Notes: generated by a model from the letters alone, not told the origin. A stretch of 64,000 nucleotides of DNA from Agrobacterium vitis (GCF_013426735.1 NZ_AP023272.1:2338501-2402500); one strand, 5' to 3'. Positions 9,085 to 17,349 are shown, counted from the stretch's first letter. Translations and numbers: made by a program.

Positions 9085-10110
9085 CTATACCATGAAATGA
9101 ATGGCCGTCAGCGCAATCGCCCCCAGAGCGAGGATCGAGAGGCTGCCCGCCGCCAGTACCCTGCCCCCCGACGCAAGCAGGCTGCGCAGATCAACCTGGA
9201 GTCCAAGCGCCGCCATGGACAGGGTGGTAAGAAATCCCGACAGATGCTGCGAAGGCTCCAACAGACCATGCGGCAGGACATCCAAGGATCGAGCCGCCAT
9301 CAATGCCAGAAATCCAATGATGAACCAGGGCGCCAGATGGGCAAAGCCGATCTTGCGCTCGTTTGCACGCCCGGACCCCCTTTCCATGCCTCTGGCACTC
9401 ATCCCCAGTCCGAGCAGGACTGGCCCCAGCATCATCACCCGGATCAGCTTGACCAGCGTACCGATTTGCAGGCTGACCAGCCCGAAGGACGCTGTGGCCG
9501 CAAGCACTTGCGGAACGGCATAGACCGTCATGCCCGCCAGAATTCCGTAATGGCGGGGGTCCAGACCGGCTTGAAAAGCCACCAGCGGCAGCAGAAGCAC
9601 AACAAGAATGCCAAGCACCGCAGTAAAGGCAATGGACGACGCTACCTCGTCGGCATCGGCGCCGATCACCGGGGCTGCCGCCATGATCGCCGAATTTCCG
9701 CAAATCGAATTGCCGCAGGCAACCAGCAAAGCCAGCGGATGCGGCAATCCGATGACACGCCCGATCATATAACTGCTGACTAGGCCGCAACAGAGCACGG
9801 TAATGACCCAGGCTATCAAGGTGAACCCACTCCCGGCGATCTGGCTAATGCTGACCGATGCGCCCAAAAGGACAATGGCAAGTTCCAGCACGGTTTTTGC
9901 GCAGGCATGAATGCCTTTGTTCACGACCTGCGGCAGGACAAACAGGCTTTTGACCAGGGTGCCGAGTAAAATGCACCAGACCAGGGCATCGACAGGCGTC
10001 CGCCCCGTGACACGCTGAACCGTAAAGGCGAGAGCATAGCCTCCCAACGCGACAGCGCTGGACAGGGCAATCCCAGGTGCAAGCGAAACAACGGGGCGAA
10101 ACAGGCGCAT
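9085..10110 (-). CDS. YeiH family putative sulfate exporter (UPF0324)
   Basis: 341 residues with about ten hydrophobic membrane segments. The family signature GNSICGNSAIMA lies near residue 135, and NKGIHACAKTVLELAIVLLGA fits the first conserved block. Members are inner-membrane proteins annotated as putative sulfate exporters; transport has rarely been shown. A LysR-type regulator starts about 107 bases away in the opposite direction, the same arrangement as yeiE-yeiH in enterobacteria, which strengthens both calls. Confidence 0.9.
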   Translation of the reverse strand: MRLFRPVVSLAPGIALSSAVALGGYALAFTVQRVTGRTPVDALVWCILLGTLVKSLFVLPQVVNKGIHACAKTVLELAIVLLGASVSISQIAGSGFTLIAWVITVLCCGLVSSYMIGRVIGLPHPLALLVACGNSICGNSAIMAAAPVIGADADEVASSIAFTAVLGILVVLLLPLVAFQAGLDPRHYGILAGMTVYAVPQVLAATASFGLVSLQIGTLVKLIRVMMLGPVLLGLGMSARGMERGSGRANERKIGFAHLAPWFIIGFLALMAARSLDVLPHGLLEPSQHLSGFLTTLSMAALGLQVDLRSLLASGGRVLAAGSLSILALGAIALTAIHFMV

Positions 10111-10171
10111 TTTCAGACCTTTCCATCGGTTGGCCTGTTTTGCATGGGAAATTCATTTCATTCCAGCGCAT

Positions 10172-10185
10172 AATTGACTACAATT
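10172..10185. promoter_or_regulatory. Candidate LysR operator between yeiH-like gene and its regulator
   Basis: AATTG-ACTA-CAATT is a perfect inverted repeat, flanked by GCAT on one side and ATGC one base further on the other. It lies inside the 106-base divergent gap, 32 bases before the LysR ATG. LysR-type proteins often bind an interrupted dyad of this size near their own promoter. Binding is inferred. Confidence 0.4.
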
Positions 10186-10216
10186 CATGCAGAATAATTT
10201 CACAATCGAGATCACC

Positions 10217-11101
10217 ATGACCCTTGAGCAATTGACCATTTTCCTTGCCGTTGCCGAGCGTCAGCATGTCACTCGGGCGGCAGAGGCAATCGGCCTGACG
10301 CCGTCTGCCGTCAGCGCGGCTATCCGAGCCTTGGAGATCAATCACGATGTCCTGCTGTTCGACCGGGTTGGACGGGGTATAGAACTTACCCAGGCAGGCC
10401 GGATCTTCATTGATGAGGCCCGCGCAACGGTTGATGCAGCGAATCATGCCGCATTGGTTCTGGCCGAACTCGGCGGGTTGAGCCGGGGCAAGCTGACCAT
10501 CCATGCCAGCCAGACGGTGGCCAGCCATTGGCTGCCACGCAAAATGATGCAGTTTCACGCCCTCCATCCGGATATCGAACTGGCGCTGACCATTGGCAAT
10601 TCCGCCTCGGTCGCTGATGCCGTCGAGACGGGCAGAGCGGAACTGGGCTTTGTCGAGGCCGAAATACCCTCGGATACATTGAGGCATCTGGTGGTCGCCG
10701 AAGACGAGATGGTCATCGTCGTACCCTGTGGCCATCCGCTGGCAGATCCAGCCGTGGATATGCCAGCGGCGATTCTGGCCACGCCCTGGATTTTGCGTGA
10801 GCAGGGTTCGGGCACGCGTGCCTATTTCGAGCAGGCATTGAAGGCGATGGATATAGAACCGGCATCATTGACCGTGGCCTTGACCTTTCCATCCAATGAA
10901 GCGGTGCTATCGGCGCTTGGAGCGGGCGGCTGCGCCAGCGCGCTGTCTCGGTCGGCAGTGCAAGCGCTTGTGGCGAGCGGCATATTGCAGATTGCTCCGA
11001 TCCCACTTCCGCCTCGTCATTTCACCGCCCTTAGCCACCGTGAGAGGCGCATCAGTGGCGCGGCCCGTGCCTTCCTGCAAGGAGCCACTGACTGCAATTG
11101 A
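10217..11101 (+). CDS. LysR family transcriptional regulator (YeiE-like)
   Basis: 294 residues from ATG 10217. The N-terminal winged helix-turn-helix reads LEQLTIFLAVAERQHVTRAA and continues through VSAAIRALE, the classic LysR pattern. The C-terminal periplasmic-binding-like effector domain includes GFVEAEIPSD and LREQGSGTR. The GSGTR motif is typical of the CysB/CbbR/YeiE side of the family. The start at MTLEQL is preferred over a frame beginning 30 bases upstream because family members begin at this point. It probably controls the divergent exporter gene. Confidence 0.92.
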   Translation: MTLEQLTIFLAVAERQHVTRAAEAIGLTPSAVSAAIRALEINHDVLLFDRVGRGIELTQAGRIFIDEARATVDAANHAALVLAELGGLSRGKLTIHASQTVASHWLPRKMMQFHALHPDIELALTIGNSASVADAVETGRAELGFVEAEIPSDTLRHLVVAEDEMVIVVPCGHPLADPAVDMPAAILATPWILREQGSGTRAYFEQALKAMDIEPASLTVALTFPSNEAVLSALGAGGCASALSRSAVQALVASGILQIAPIPLPPRHFTALSHRERRISGAARAFLQGATDCN

Positions 11102-11226
11102 AGGTGACCTGGGTATAGCAGGCCGGAAGCGGTTAAGAATTGATCGTGGCCTGCGGATCGTGATGGACGAACAACCTTTGCCTGCGGTATGTAAAAAACT
11201 GAAATTGAATGCGGGATGATAATGGA

Positions 11227-12063
11227 ATGGTAAATTACATCGACGCGGCAACCGCGCCGCTTAAAAACACCGGTGCGATCCGTCTCTATGGCGCGGATGC
11301 TTTCGAAGCGATGCGCAAGGCCTGCCAGGTCACAGCCCGCTGCCTGGACGCCTTGGCCCCGATGGTAAAGCCCGGCGTGACCACCAATGAAATCGACAGG
11401 TTTGTCTTCGATTTTGGCATGGACAATGGCGTTCTGCCTGCAACCCTGAATTATCGCGGCTACCGGCATTCGGTCTGCACCTCGATCAACCATGTTGTCT
11501 GCCACGGTATTCCCGATGAAAAACCGTTGCGCGAAGGCGATATCGTCAATATCGACGTAACCTATGTGGTGGATGGCTGGCACGGCGATTCCAGCCGGAT
11601 GTATCCGGTCGGCGAAATCAAGCGCGCCGCCGAACGTCTGCTCGAAGTCACCCATGAATGCCTGATGCGTGGCATAGAGGCCGTCAGGCCGGGAACGCGC
11701 ACCGGCGCGATCGGTGCGGCCATCCAAAGCTTTGCCGAGGCGCAGCGCTGTTCCGTGGTGCGGGATTTCTGCGGCCACGGCGTTGGGCAACTGTTTCACG
11801 ACAGCCCGAATATCCTGCATTACGGCCGTCCCGATGAAGGCCCGGAAATACGCGAGGGCATGATCTTCACCATCGAGCCGATGATCAATCTCGGCAAGCC
11901 GCATGTGAAGGTATTGGCTGATGGCTGGACGGCGGTGACCCGCGACCGGTCGTTGACGGCACAGTATGAACATACCGTCGGTGTTACCTCGTCCGGCTGC
12001 GAAATCTTCACATTGTCGCCTGCCGGGCTTGACCGTCCGGGCCTGCCTCCCTTGCAAGGCTGA
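11227..12063 (+). CDS. map: Methionine aminopeptidase, type I
   Basis: 278 residues from ATG 11227. It removes the initiator methionine from nascent proteins in the cytoplasm. The pita-bread fold metal ligands can be placed: Asp in NIDVTYVVDGWHGDSS, His in CGHGVGQLFHD, Glu in FTIEPMI and Glu in QYEHTVGV. VCHGIPD is also conserved. The following radC starts 3 bases after its stop, so the two are almost certainly one transcript. Confidence 0.96.
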   Translation: MVNYIDAATAPLKNTGAIRLYGADAFEAMRKACQVTARCLDALAPMVKPGVTTNEIDRFVFDFGMDNGVLPATLNYRGYRHSVCTSINHVVCHGIPDEKPLREGDIVNIDVTYVVDGWHGDSSRMYPVGEIKRAAERLLEVTHECLMRGIEAVRPGTRTGAIGAAIQSFAEAQRCSVVRDFCGHGVGQLFHDSPNILHYGRPDEGPEIREGMIFTIEPMINLGKPHVKVLADGWTAVTRDRSLTAQYEHTVGVTSSGCEIFTLSPAGLDRPGLPPLQG

Positions 12064-12066
12064 GCA

Positions 12067-12903
12067 ATGAACAAGCCTCCGCGCTTTAACGTCGATGAAA
12101 CTGCCTCCTCTTCCTTCCTGCCGGAACAGGACGAGAGCTTCGATTACGAGCAGGACGAACGCGGCTTTTTTGCCGAACAGGTCCAGAAGCCGAAGGCGAT
12201 GAAAAAGACGCCGGACACCAGTGCCAAGCAGCCAGAACATTACCATGGCCACCGTGAACGGCTGCGCCTGCGGTTCAAGGAAAAGGGCGACGAGGCGCTG
12301 GCCGATTACGAAGTACTGGAACTGCTGTTGTTCCGGCTGATTCCGAGGCGTGACACCAAACCGATTGCCAAGGCTCTGCTGGACCGGTTTGGCAGCCTTG
12401 CGGGCGTATTTGGCGCAAAACACACCCTGCTTCAGGAAGTAAAAGGCGTCGGCGAGGCCGTGGCGCTTGATCTGAAGCTGATTTCATCGGCAGCGCAGCG
12501 GATGTTGAAAAGCGAGTTGAAGGGCAAACAGATCCTATCCTCCTGGTCGAGCGTTATCGACTATTGCCACGCCGCCATGGCCTATGAAACCACCGAACAG
12601 TTCCGAATCTTGTTTCTCGACAAGCGCAATACGCTGATCGCCGATGAAGTACAGGGCCGTGGCACGGTAGACCACACGCCCGTCTATCCGCGTGAAGTTG
12701 TCAAACGTGCGCTCGAATTATCCGCCACGGCCATTATCCTCGTGCACAACCACCCAAGTGGTGATCCGACACCATCCCGCGCCGATATTGAGATGACCAA
12801 GACCATTATCGACACGGCCAAACCGCTCGGCATCACCGTGCATGACCATGTGATCATCGGCAAACAGGGCCATGCCAGCCTGAAGGGCCTTCGGCTGATC
12901 TGA
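12067..12903 (+). CDS. radC: RadC family JAB/MPN-domain protein
   Basis: 278 residues. It has an N-terminal helix-hairpin-helix region ([28 protein letters not shown]) and a C-terminal RadC/JAB1 domain with the metal-binding motif [14 protein letters not shown] near residue 227. The first 60 residues are acidic and low-complexity, longer than in many RadC proteins. RadC was once linked to DNA repair, but that role is disputed; the MPN fold suggests a metal-dependent hydrolase. It directly follows map. Confidence 0.93.
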   Translation: MNKPPRFNVDETASSSFLPEQDESFDYEQDERGFFAEQVQKPKAMKKTPDTSAKQPEHYHGHRERLRLRFKEKGDEALADYEVLELLLFRLIPRRDTKPIAKALLDRFGSLAGVFGAKHTLLQEVKGVGEAVALDLKLISSAAQRMLKSELKGKQILSSWSSVIDYCHAAMAYETTEQFRILFLDKRNTLIADEVQGRGTVDHTPVYPREVVKRALELSATAIILVHNHPSGDPTPSRADIEMTKTIIDTAKPLGITVHDHVIIGKQGHASLKGLRLI

Positions 12904-13034
12904 GCTTGATGCTGCCTTAAGATCACAAACGTATCAGCTTGAGACAGCCGCTAGCCTTCCGTTAAGCCTGCCCCTTCAGCCTTCGGTAAATCGCTTCCGT
13001 TACACCTTGTTGTACCAAACCAAGGACGGATCAG

Positions 13035-13361
13035 ATGAGCATTTCTGGTATTTTGAACACGGCAACATCCGGCATGCTGGCCCAGCAGACACGCCTGAGC
13101 AATGTAGCCAGCAATATCGCCAATGCCGATACGCCTGGATATCAGCGGCTGAACACCAATCTTTCGGCCAGTGGCGCAGGTGTTGCGGCAACCACAACCC
13201 GCTCCACGGATGCGCCCGCAACGCAAGACACCTCCAATGTCGATCCCTTGCGTGAGATAACCGACATGATCGGTGCCGAACACGGGCTTGCCGCCAATGC
13301 GAAAGTGTTCGAGACCGGTGCCGACATGTGGGACATGCTGATGAGCGTCAAACGCGACTAG
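13035..13361 (+). CDS. Orphan flagellar basal-body rod-like protein
   Basis: 108 residues. The N terminus, MSISGILNTATSGMLAQQTR followed by SNVASNIANADTPGY, matches the N-terminal signature of FlgB/FlgC/FlgE-type axial proteins. The C terminus (AANAKVFETGADMWDMLMSV) matches the C-terminal helix that pairs with it in the D0 domain. The middle is short, Ser/Thr/Ala-rich and has no rod domain. A good ribosome binding site (AAGGA) precedes the ATG. No other flagellar gene is in the window, so its job in or outside the flagellum is open. Confidence 0.82.
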   Translation: MSISGILNTATSGMLAQQTRLSNVASNIANADTPGYQRLNTNLSASGAGVAATTTRSTDAPATQDTSNVDPLREITDMIGAEHGLAANAKVFETGADMWDMLMSVKRD

Positions 13362-13368
13362 CTCTGTG

Positions 13369-13420
13369 TTTTACGCATTTCCAGACGGAAAACCGCTTCA
13401 CACTTTTCCTGGAAATGCTC
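13369..13420. repeat. Palindromic intergenic repeat, copy 1 of a tandem pair
   Basis: GCATTTCCAG at 13375-13384 pairs perfectly with CTGGAAATGC at 13409-13418. The loop holds ACGGAAAACCGCTTC and TTTTC. A second, less perfect copy follows at once. Sequences of this type occur as dispersed intergenic elements in Rhizobiaceae as far as I know; the exact family name cannot be fixed here. Confidence 0.75.
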
Positions 13421-13474
13421 TTGTTTTACGCATTTCCGAACGGAAAACCGCTTCACCCTTTTCCCGTAAACGCT
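13421..13474. repeat. Palindromic intergenic repeat, copy 2 of a tandem pair
   Basis: TTTTACGCATTTCC and ACGGAAAACCGCTTCAC repeat copy 1 with few changes. The right arm has decayed to CCCGTAAACGCT, so this copy no longer forms the long stem. It ends ten bases before the LysE stop codon. Confidence 0.7.
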
Positions 13475-13483
13475 GTAAGCCCC

Positions 13484-14110
13484 TCACCCACCCCAATATT
13501 GCCGGGCGGCAAGGCCGAGAGAAATTAGGCCGAAGCCGATCAGCAGCACGGCGGAGCCGCGTTGAACCCAGATCGTGAAATGGTCCGGCAATCGGCTTTT
13601 CAGCCAGACGACGGCGCCGCAGAGTGCAAACCACCAGATCAGCGAGCCGAGAAACACGCCTGCAACCAGAAAGAACGGGCTGACTTCGCCGGTATCGGCG
13701 AGACCCGCGCCTGCAAAGAGCGCTGCGAAACCGAAGATCGTCGCAGGATTGGTAATCGTCAGCCCGAAGGTGGACATGGTGGTGCGGATAAAATCGCTGG
13801 CCTTGATCTGTGCTGCCGGTCGCGGTGGCCGCGCTGCAAGCATGCGGATACCGATCAGCAAAATCAGCGTGCCACCGACCAGTTTTAGCGGCAGTGATAT
13901 TTCAGCCAGCAGATCCTGCATGGCGGCAAAGCCCGCTGCGGCAGCAATGGCGAAGACCATGTCGCCGATGGCAGCTCCAAGCCCGGCGGAGACCCCATGC
14001 CAGAAACCGCGCTCCATGGTGCGGTTGATACAGAGCGTGCCGATTGGCCCAATGGGTGCGGCCACGGCAATGCCGAGCAACACGCCCTTGAGCAGCAGGA
14101 TAATCAGCAT
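13484..14110 (-). CDS. LysE/RhtB family amino acid exporter
   Basis: 208 residues from ATG 14110, which has GGAG six bases upstream; a GTG start 15 bases earlier is possible. The family signature APIGPIGTLCINRTMERGFWHG starts near residue 20, and five to six hydrophobic segments follow. LysE/RhtB proteins are inner-membrane exporters of amino acids such as lysine, homoserine or threonine; the substrate cannot be read from sequence. It stands alone on the minus strand between two repeat-rich gaps. Confidence 0.88.
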   Translation of the reverse strand: MLIILLLKGVLLGIAVAAPIGPIGTLCINRTMERGFWHGVSAGLGAAIGDMVFAIAAAAGFAAMQDLLAEISLPLKLVGGTLILLIGIRMLAARPPRPAAQIKASDFIRTTMSTFGLTITNPATIFGFAALFAGAGLADTGEVSPFFLVAGVFLGSLIWWFALCGAVVWLKSRLPDHFTIWVQRGSAVLLIGFGLISLGLAARQYWGG

Positions 14111-14280
14111 GTTTTTCTCCGTCACAGAGGCCTTATCCGTGACGGATGAAAGCAGAAACAGTCATGTACCGGCAGTGCGGCGAGCCTTGACGAGGCATAA
14201 CGTCGAGAACCCCATTCGGTTCGCAAATTATGCCGCGCCTGCACTGCAAAGGCCCAAGAGCACGGGCAAGGAGCACGGGC

Positions 14281-14351
14281 CAAAGACGCTGTACTGCATA
14301 ATGCTTCAAACCGGAACCGATTAAAGGAAGAGATGGAACTGCAATACGAGC
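14281..14351. repeat. Dispersed intergenic repeat, GACGCTGTA/TGCATAAT type
   Basis: CAAAGACGCTGTACTGCATAAT is followed by a CCGGAACCGATT core and a GGAAGA/TGCAATA end. It shares the GACGCTGTA and TGCATAAT blocks and a central CGATT-type dyad with the elements at 29201-29290 and 31347-31410. It looks like a truncated copy, with the AACACTTTAAACC block lost. Confidence 0.55.
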
Positions 14352-14426
14352 GCGGAACCACAATTTTAACGACCTCAAGTCTTGCGAGATGCCAGCCGAC
14401 CGTGCAACGGTTTTGCCTGGTTAAAA

Positions 14427-14526
14427 CATGTCTCCCGAAACAGTGCGACGGCTTCGGGAGAAAGATATGCGAAAACAAAATCCTATAGCATGTCAGATGA
14501 ATCCATAATCATGTCGTCGCTATAGG
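14427..14526. repeat. Composite palindromic repeat before the MHS permease
   Basis: TCTCCCGAA near 14430 pairs with TTCGGGAGA near 14453, flanked by ACATG and AAGATATGC. It is followed at once by the wider inverted pair CCTATAG (14482-14488) and CTATAGG (14520-14526). The two dyads abut in the manner of a mosaic element. The 446-base gap 14111-14556 holds this, the repeat at 14281 and no gene that I can support; the promoter of the permease must lie in or after it. Confidence 0.55.
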
Positions 14527-14556
14527 AAACAGGATTGGCACAGGTGAGGAGGCAAC

Positions 14557-15876
14557 ATGGCAGAGAGACAAAGCGCACCACCAGCGGGCGAAAATAGCGG
14601 TGATATGGCGCGCCGACTGCGCTCCATTTTCAGCGGCTCCATCGGCAATATGGTCGAATATTACGATTTTTACGTCTATTCCGCCTTTTCGCTGTATTTC
14701 GCGCCCGCTTTTTTTCCCAATAGCGATCCGACTGCGCAATTGCTCAACAGTGCCGGTATCTTTGCCGTCGGCTTTATCATGCGGCCTGTCGGCGGTTGGT
14801 TTTTTGGGGTCTATGCCGATAGCAAAGGGCGTAAATCCGCGCTGACGCTTTCGGTCTTGCTGATGTGTTTCGGGTCTTTGCTGATCGCGGTGACGCCGGG
14901 CTTTGCGACGATCGGCTATGCCGCCCCCGCCATCCTGATGCTGGCCCGCATGTTGCAGGGCCTCAGCCTTGGCGGAGAATACGGCACCAGCGCCACCTAT
15001 CTTTCCGAAATGGCGACGAAAGAGCGGCGCGGCTTCTATTCGAGCTTCCAATATGTGACGCTGATCAGCGGGCAGCTTTGCGCCATTCTGGTCCTGTTGC
15101 TGCTGCAAAAGCTGCTGCTAACGGGTGAGGAGCTGGAGGCCTGGGGCTGGCGCATTCCCTTCGTCATCGGCGGCGCACTGGCGATTATCGCCCTCTTCTT
15201 ACGCCGCAACATGGCCGAAACCGAACAATTCCAGCGTGCGTCGGAAAAGGTGCGGACCAATCCACTGCGCGAACTGATGAAATATCCACGGCAGGTCTTC
15301 ACGGTCATTGGCCTGACCCTGGGCGGCACTGTCGCCTTCTACACCTATACGACCTATATGCAGAAATTCCTTGTGAACACCGTGCATCTCAGCAAGGACG
15401 ATTCGACACTGGTGTCGGCAGGCGCGCTGTTTTTCTACATGTGCCTTCAACCCCTCGTCGGATTGCTGTCCGACAAGATTGGCCGCAGACCGATCTTGAT
15501 CGCCTTCGGCGTACTCGGCACGCTTTGCACCGTGCCGCTGCTAACCACGTTGAGCACGGCCTCCAATGCGCTGGAAGCCTTTTTCATCATCATAGCGGCG
15601 CTGGTCATCGTATCCGGCTATACCGCCATCAACGCGGTGGTGAAGGCCGAACTGTTTCCAACCGGGGTTCGGGCGCTGGGGGTTGGCCTGCCCTATGCAC
15701 TCACCGTGTCGATCTTCGGTGGCACAGCCGAATATGTCGCATTATGGTTCAAGCAGGCTGGCCATGAAAGCTGGTTCTACTGGTATGTGTCGGGATGTAT
15801 CGCGGTCTCGCTGATCGTCTATGCCGTGATGCCGGATACACAAAAAACCTCCCATATCGACAGAGAAGCAATGTGA
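14557..15876 (+). CDS. MHS family MFS transporter, alpha-ketoglutarate permease type
   Basis: 439 residues with twelve predicted membrane segments and a good ribosome binding site (GAGGAGG). The N-terminal SGSIGNMVEYYDFYVYSAF, the MRPVGGWFFG block and the loop DSKGRKSAL are hallmarks of the metabolite:H+ symporter family. SLGGEYGTSATYLSE is also conserved. The close match to KgtP-type proteins suggests a dicarboxylate or 2-oxoglutarate substrate, which is inferred. It stands alone; the hairpin at 15923-15950 lies after its stop. Confidence 0.88.
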   Translation: MAERQSAPPAGENSGDMARRLRSIFSGSIGNMVEYYDFYVYSAFSLYFAPAFFPNSDPTAQLLNSAGIFAVGFIMRPVGGWFFGVYADSKGRKSALTLSVLLMCFGSLLIAVTPGFATIGYAAPAILMLARMLQGLSLGGEYGTSATYLSEMATKERRGFYSSFQYVTLISGQLCAILVLLLLQKLLLTGEELEAWGWRIPFVIGGALAIIALFLRRNMAETEQFQRASEKVRTNPLRELMKYPRQVFTVIGLTLGGTVAFYTYTTYMQKFLVNTVHLSKDDSTLVSAGALFFYMCLQPLVGLLSDKIGRRPILIAFGVLGTLCTVPLLTTLSTASNALEAFFIIIAALVIVSGYTAINAVVKAELFPTGVRALGVGLPYALTVSIFGGTAEYVALWFKQAGHESWFYWYVSGCIAVSLIVYAVMPDTQKTSHIDREAM

Positions 15877-15917
15877 GCGGCGGACTTCAAACCTCCAGGA
15901 ATTGCCTGAAAGGCCAT

Positions 15918-15950
15918 GAAAAACCCCGCCCGGCATAGCCTGGGCGGGGT
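15918..15950 (-). terminator. Rho-independent terminator of the minus-strand small RNA
   Basis: ACCCCGCCC at 15923-15931 pairs with GGGCGGGGT at 15942-15950 over nine bases. On the minus strand the stem is followed by a run of five T. On the plus strand there is no T run, so it is oriented to end leftward transcription. No leftward protein gene precedes it; the transcript it serves would be the small RNA described next. Confidence 0.75.
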
Positions 15951-16007
15951 AACCAGAGGTTGGGGGCCGACGATCCGGCTCCGATAGGGGGGGTCGAAAC
16001 CCTCACA

Positions 16008-16058
16008 TCAGCCCCACTCACGAACGAGTGGCGAACCGATAAGTTCCACCGCATTCAT
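16008..16058 (-). CDS. Mini-ORF (16 codons) inside the candidate small RNA
   Basis: ATG at 16058 opens a 16-codon frame (MNAVELIGSPLVREWG) closed by TGA at 16010-16008. AAGGA lies eight bases upstream, a normal ribosome binding site spacing. That site falls in the loop of a possible AGGAT/ATCCT stem. The codons for SPLVREW overlap the CCACTC/GAGTGG hairpin, so translation would melt it. The peptide has no run of one amino acid as in classic attenuators. It may be a leader peptide, a dual-function RNA or chance. Confidence 0.35.
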   Translation of the reverse strand: MNAVELIGSPLVREWG

Positions 16059-16229
16059 CTAGGATTTCCTTAATGATCCTGTTTTATTTTAGCAGAGCTT
16101 AAAAGCCACGGCTCTTTCGAGATTTTTGGATCGATTATACGATTTGAAATGATCGTAGTGACATGCAACCACGCTTCGCGCACCGGCCGCGATAACCACA
16201 ATCATGCCTCGTGCGGGAGGAGGCCCATC

Positions 16230-16535
16230 ATGACCAAACCGAGCTTTCGGTTCACCCATTACGACCTGAAGGAATTGCGGGCGGGCACTATTCTGGAAGT
16301 CCAGCTGAATGCCATCAACAATGTCCGGCTGATGACCGCCACCAATTTCCAGCGCTTCAAGGAAGGACTGGATTACAAATTTGCTGGTGGCGTCGCCAAG
16401 AAGGCTCCAGTCAAAATCGTCGTTCCCGAGCAAGCCCACTGGCACCTGATCGTCGATATGGAAGGTCATCATGGCCTGGCGGAATCCTCGGTAAAGATGG
16501 TCGCACCGCCAGTGAAATCCAAAAAGGCGAGCTGA
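16230..16535 (+). CDS. DUF1883 domain protein
   Basis: 101 residues from ATG 16230, with GGGAGGAGG just upstream; the longer frame from 16149 adds residues before the conserved start. The protein begins FRFTHYDLKELRAG and has NVRLMTATNFQRFKEG and HWHLIVDMEG, which match DUF1883. The family is small and probably beta-rich; its function is unknown, though such domains also occur beside TIR domains in other bacteria. It is convergent with the ATP12 gene. Confidence 0.8.
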   Translation: MTKPSFRFTHYDLKELRAGTILEVQLNAINNVRLMTATNFQRFKEGLDYKFAGGVAKKAPVKIVVPEQAHWHLIVDMEGHHGLAESSVKMVAPPVKSKKAS

Positions 16536-16554
16536 CACCGCTATAGCGTCGAAC

Positions 16555-17340
16555 TCAAGCGCGCGCAGCCCTCAACACGTCATAGGCGGCCTGCATGTCT
16601 ACGAAACGCGCCGCGCGGCGCGCTTCCGATTCCATGTCGCTGCCCCAGTGCTCATCCGTCCAGTTTTCATCCAGATGTGCGAGATCCCAGGCTTCAAACA
16701 GGCTCAGATGACCATCGGCCAGAGCTAGCGCCAGGATAGCGGACCCCGTCAGCGTCGTCATCACATGCAGGCTGGCGAGCGCCACACCATCGCTGTAGCG
16801 CTGCAATGCCCGCTCGAAAGCCTCGATTGCTTCTGATGGCTGCGGTTGATGAATGATGCCGCTGATCTGAATAACCCGTGCGCCATGCGTATCGGCAAGC
16901 CAGCCCAGCACCGGGTCCCATTTTGCACCCTGACGCTCCACCAGCTCCTGAGGCGCATCGGCTCGGTAGCACAGCATGTCATTGCCGCAGAACCGGACAA
17001 TATCGTCCAACACCTCTTGCGTATTGGCGCTGACAGCATCAAGCGCCGTATTCACCAGCCGGGTAACCGGCATCGTTGCGGGATCGATGAACTCACCTTG
17101 CTCCTGCCATTCGCCAGCAACCAACGCAGCCAAAGGCTCGGTCGGCAGCACGAGGGCGTTGCGGGCTGGTGTCTTGACCGTCTTGCCATCCAGAAGCACT
17201 GCATGACCGTCCTGCCCCGCTGCAACGGTCACGTCTTTATAAAAGCGCTTCGGCAAGGGCTTTTTCATCTGGATCTGCGCCCGGCGTACCGGATCAGGAT
17301 CGCTCAATTCAGGCGTCAGGCCCTCGAAAATATCACGCAT
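16555..17340 (-). CDS. ATP12 family F1-ATPase assembly chaperone
   Basis: 261 residues from ATG 17340; a GTG nine bases earlier abuts the stop of the upstream gene and is an alternative. It matches ATP12: PLPKRFYKDVTV, VLLDGKTVKTPARN, the ARNAL/LPT region, NDMLCYRADAP and the WDPVLGWLA block. In mitochondria ATP12 helps fold the alpha subunit of F1; many alphaproteobacteria keep a homolog. It is the last gene of the fluC-rluC-HAD-ATP12 run. Confidence 0.92.
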   Translation of the reverse strand: MRDIFEGLTPELSDPDPVRRAQIQMKKPLPKRFYKDVTVAAGQDGHAVLLDGKTVKTPARNALVLPTEPLAALVAGEWQEQGEFIDPATMPVTRLVNTALDAVSANTQEVLDDIVRFCGNDMLCYRADAPQELVERQGAKWDPVLGWLADTHGARVIQISGIIHQPQPSEAIEAFERALQRYSDGVALASLHVMTTLTGSAILALALADGHLSLFEAWDLAHLDENWTDEHWGSDMESEARRAARFVDMQAAYDVLRAARA

Positions 17341-17349
17341 GATGGTCAC

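Larger units (their letters stand above)
15918..16127 (-). ncRNA. Candidate structured small RNA with a 16-codon ORF
   Basis: On the minus strand a perfect TATAAT box (16134-16139) is followed by about 210 bases without a normal-sized gene and then by a strong terminator. The transcript would contain in order an AGGAT/ATCCT stem, CCACTC/GAGTGG, a GGGT-TTCG-ACCC tetraloop hairpin, GCCG/CGGC and the terminator stem. No clear -35 box is seen. It fills the gap between the permease and DUF1883 genes, both on the other strand. I cannot name an Rfam family; matches to known Rhizobiales RNA motifs need a covariance search. Confidence 0.5.

Noticed and set aside
11017..12423. A 468-codon minus-strand frame opposite map and radC
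   Set aside because: Both plus-strand genes are certain from their metal-binding motifs; the antisense frame has no domain.
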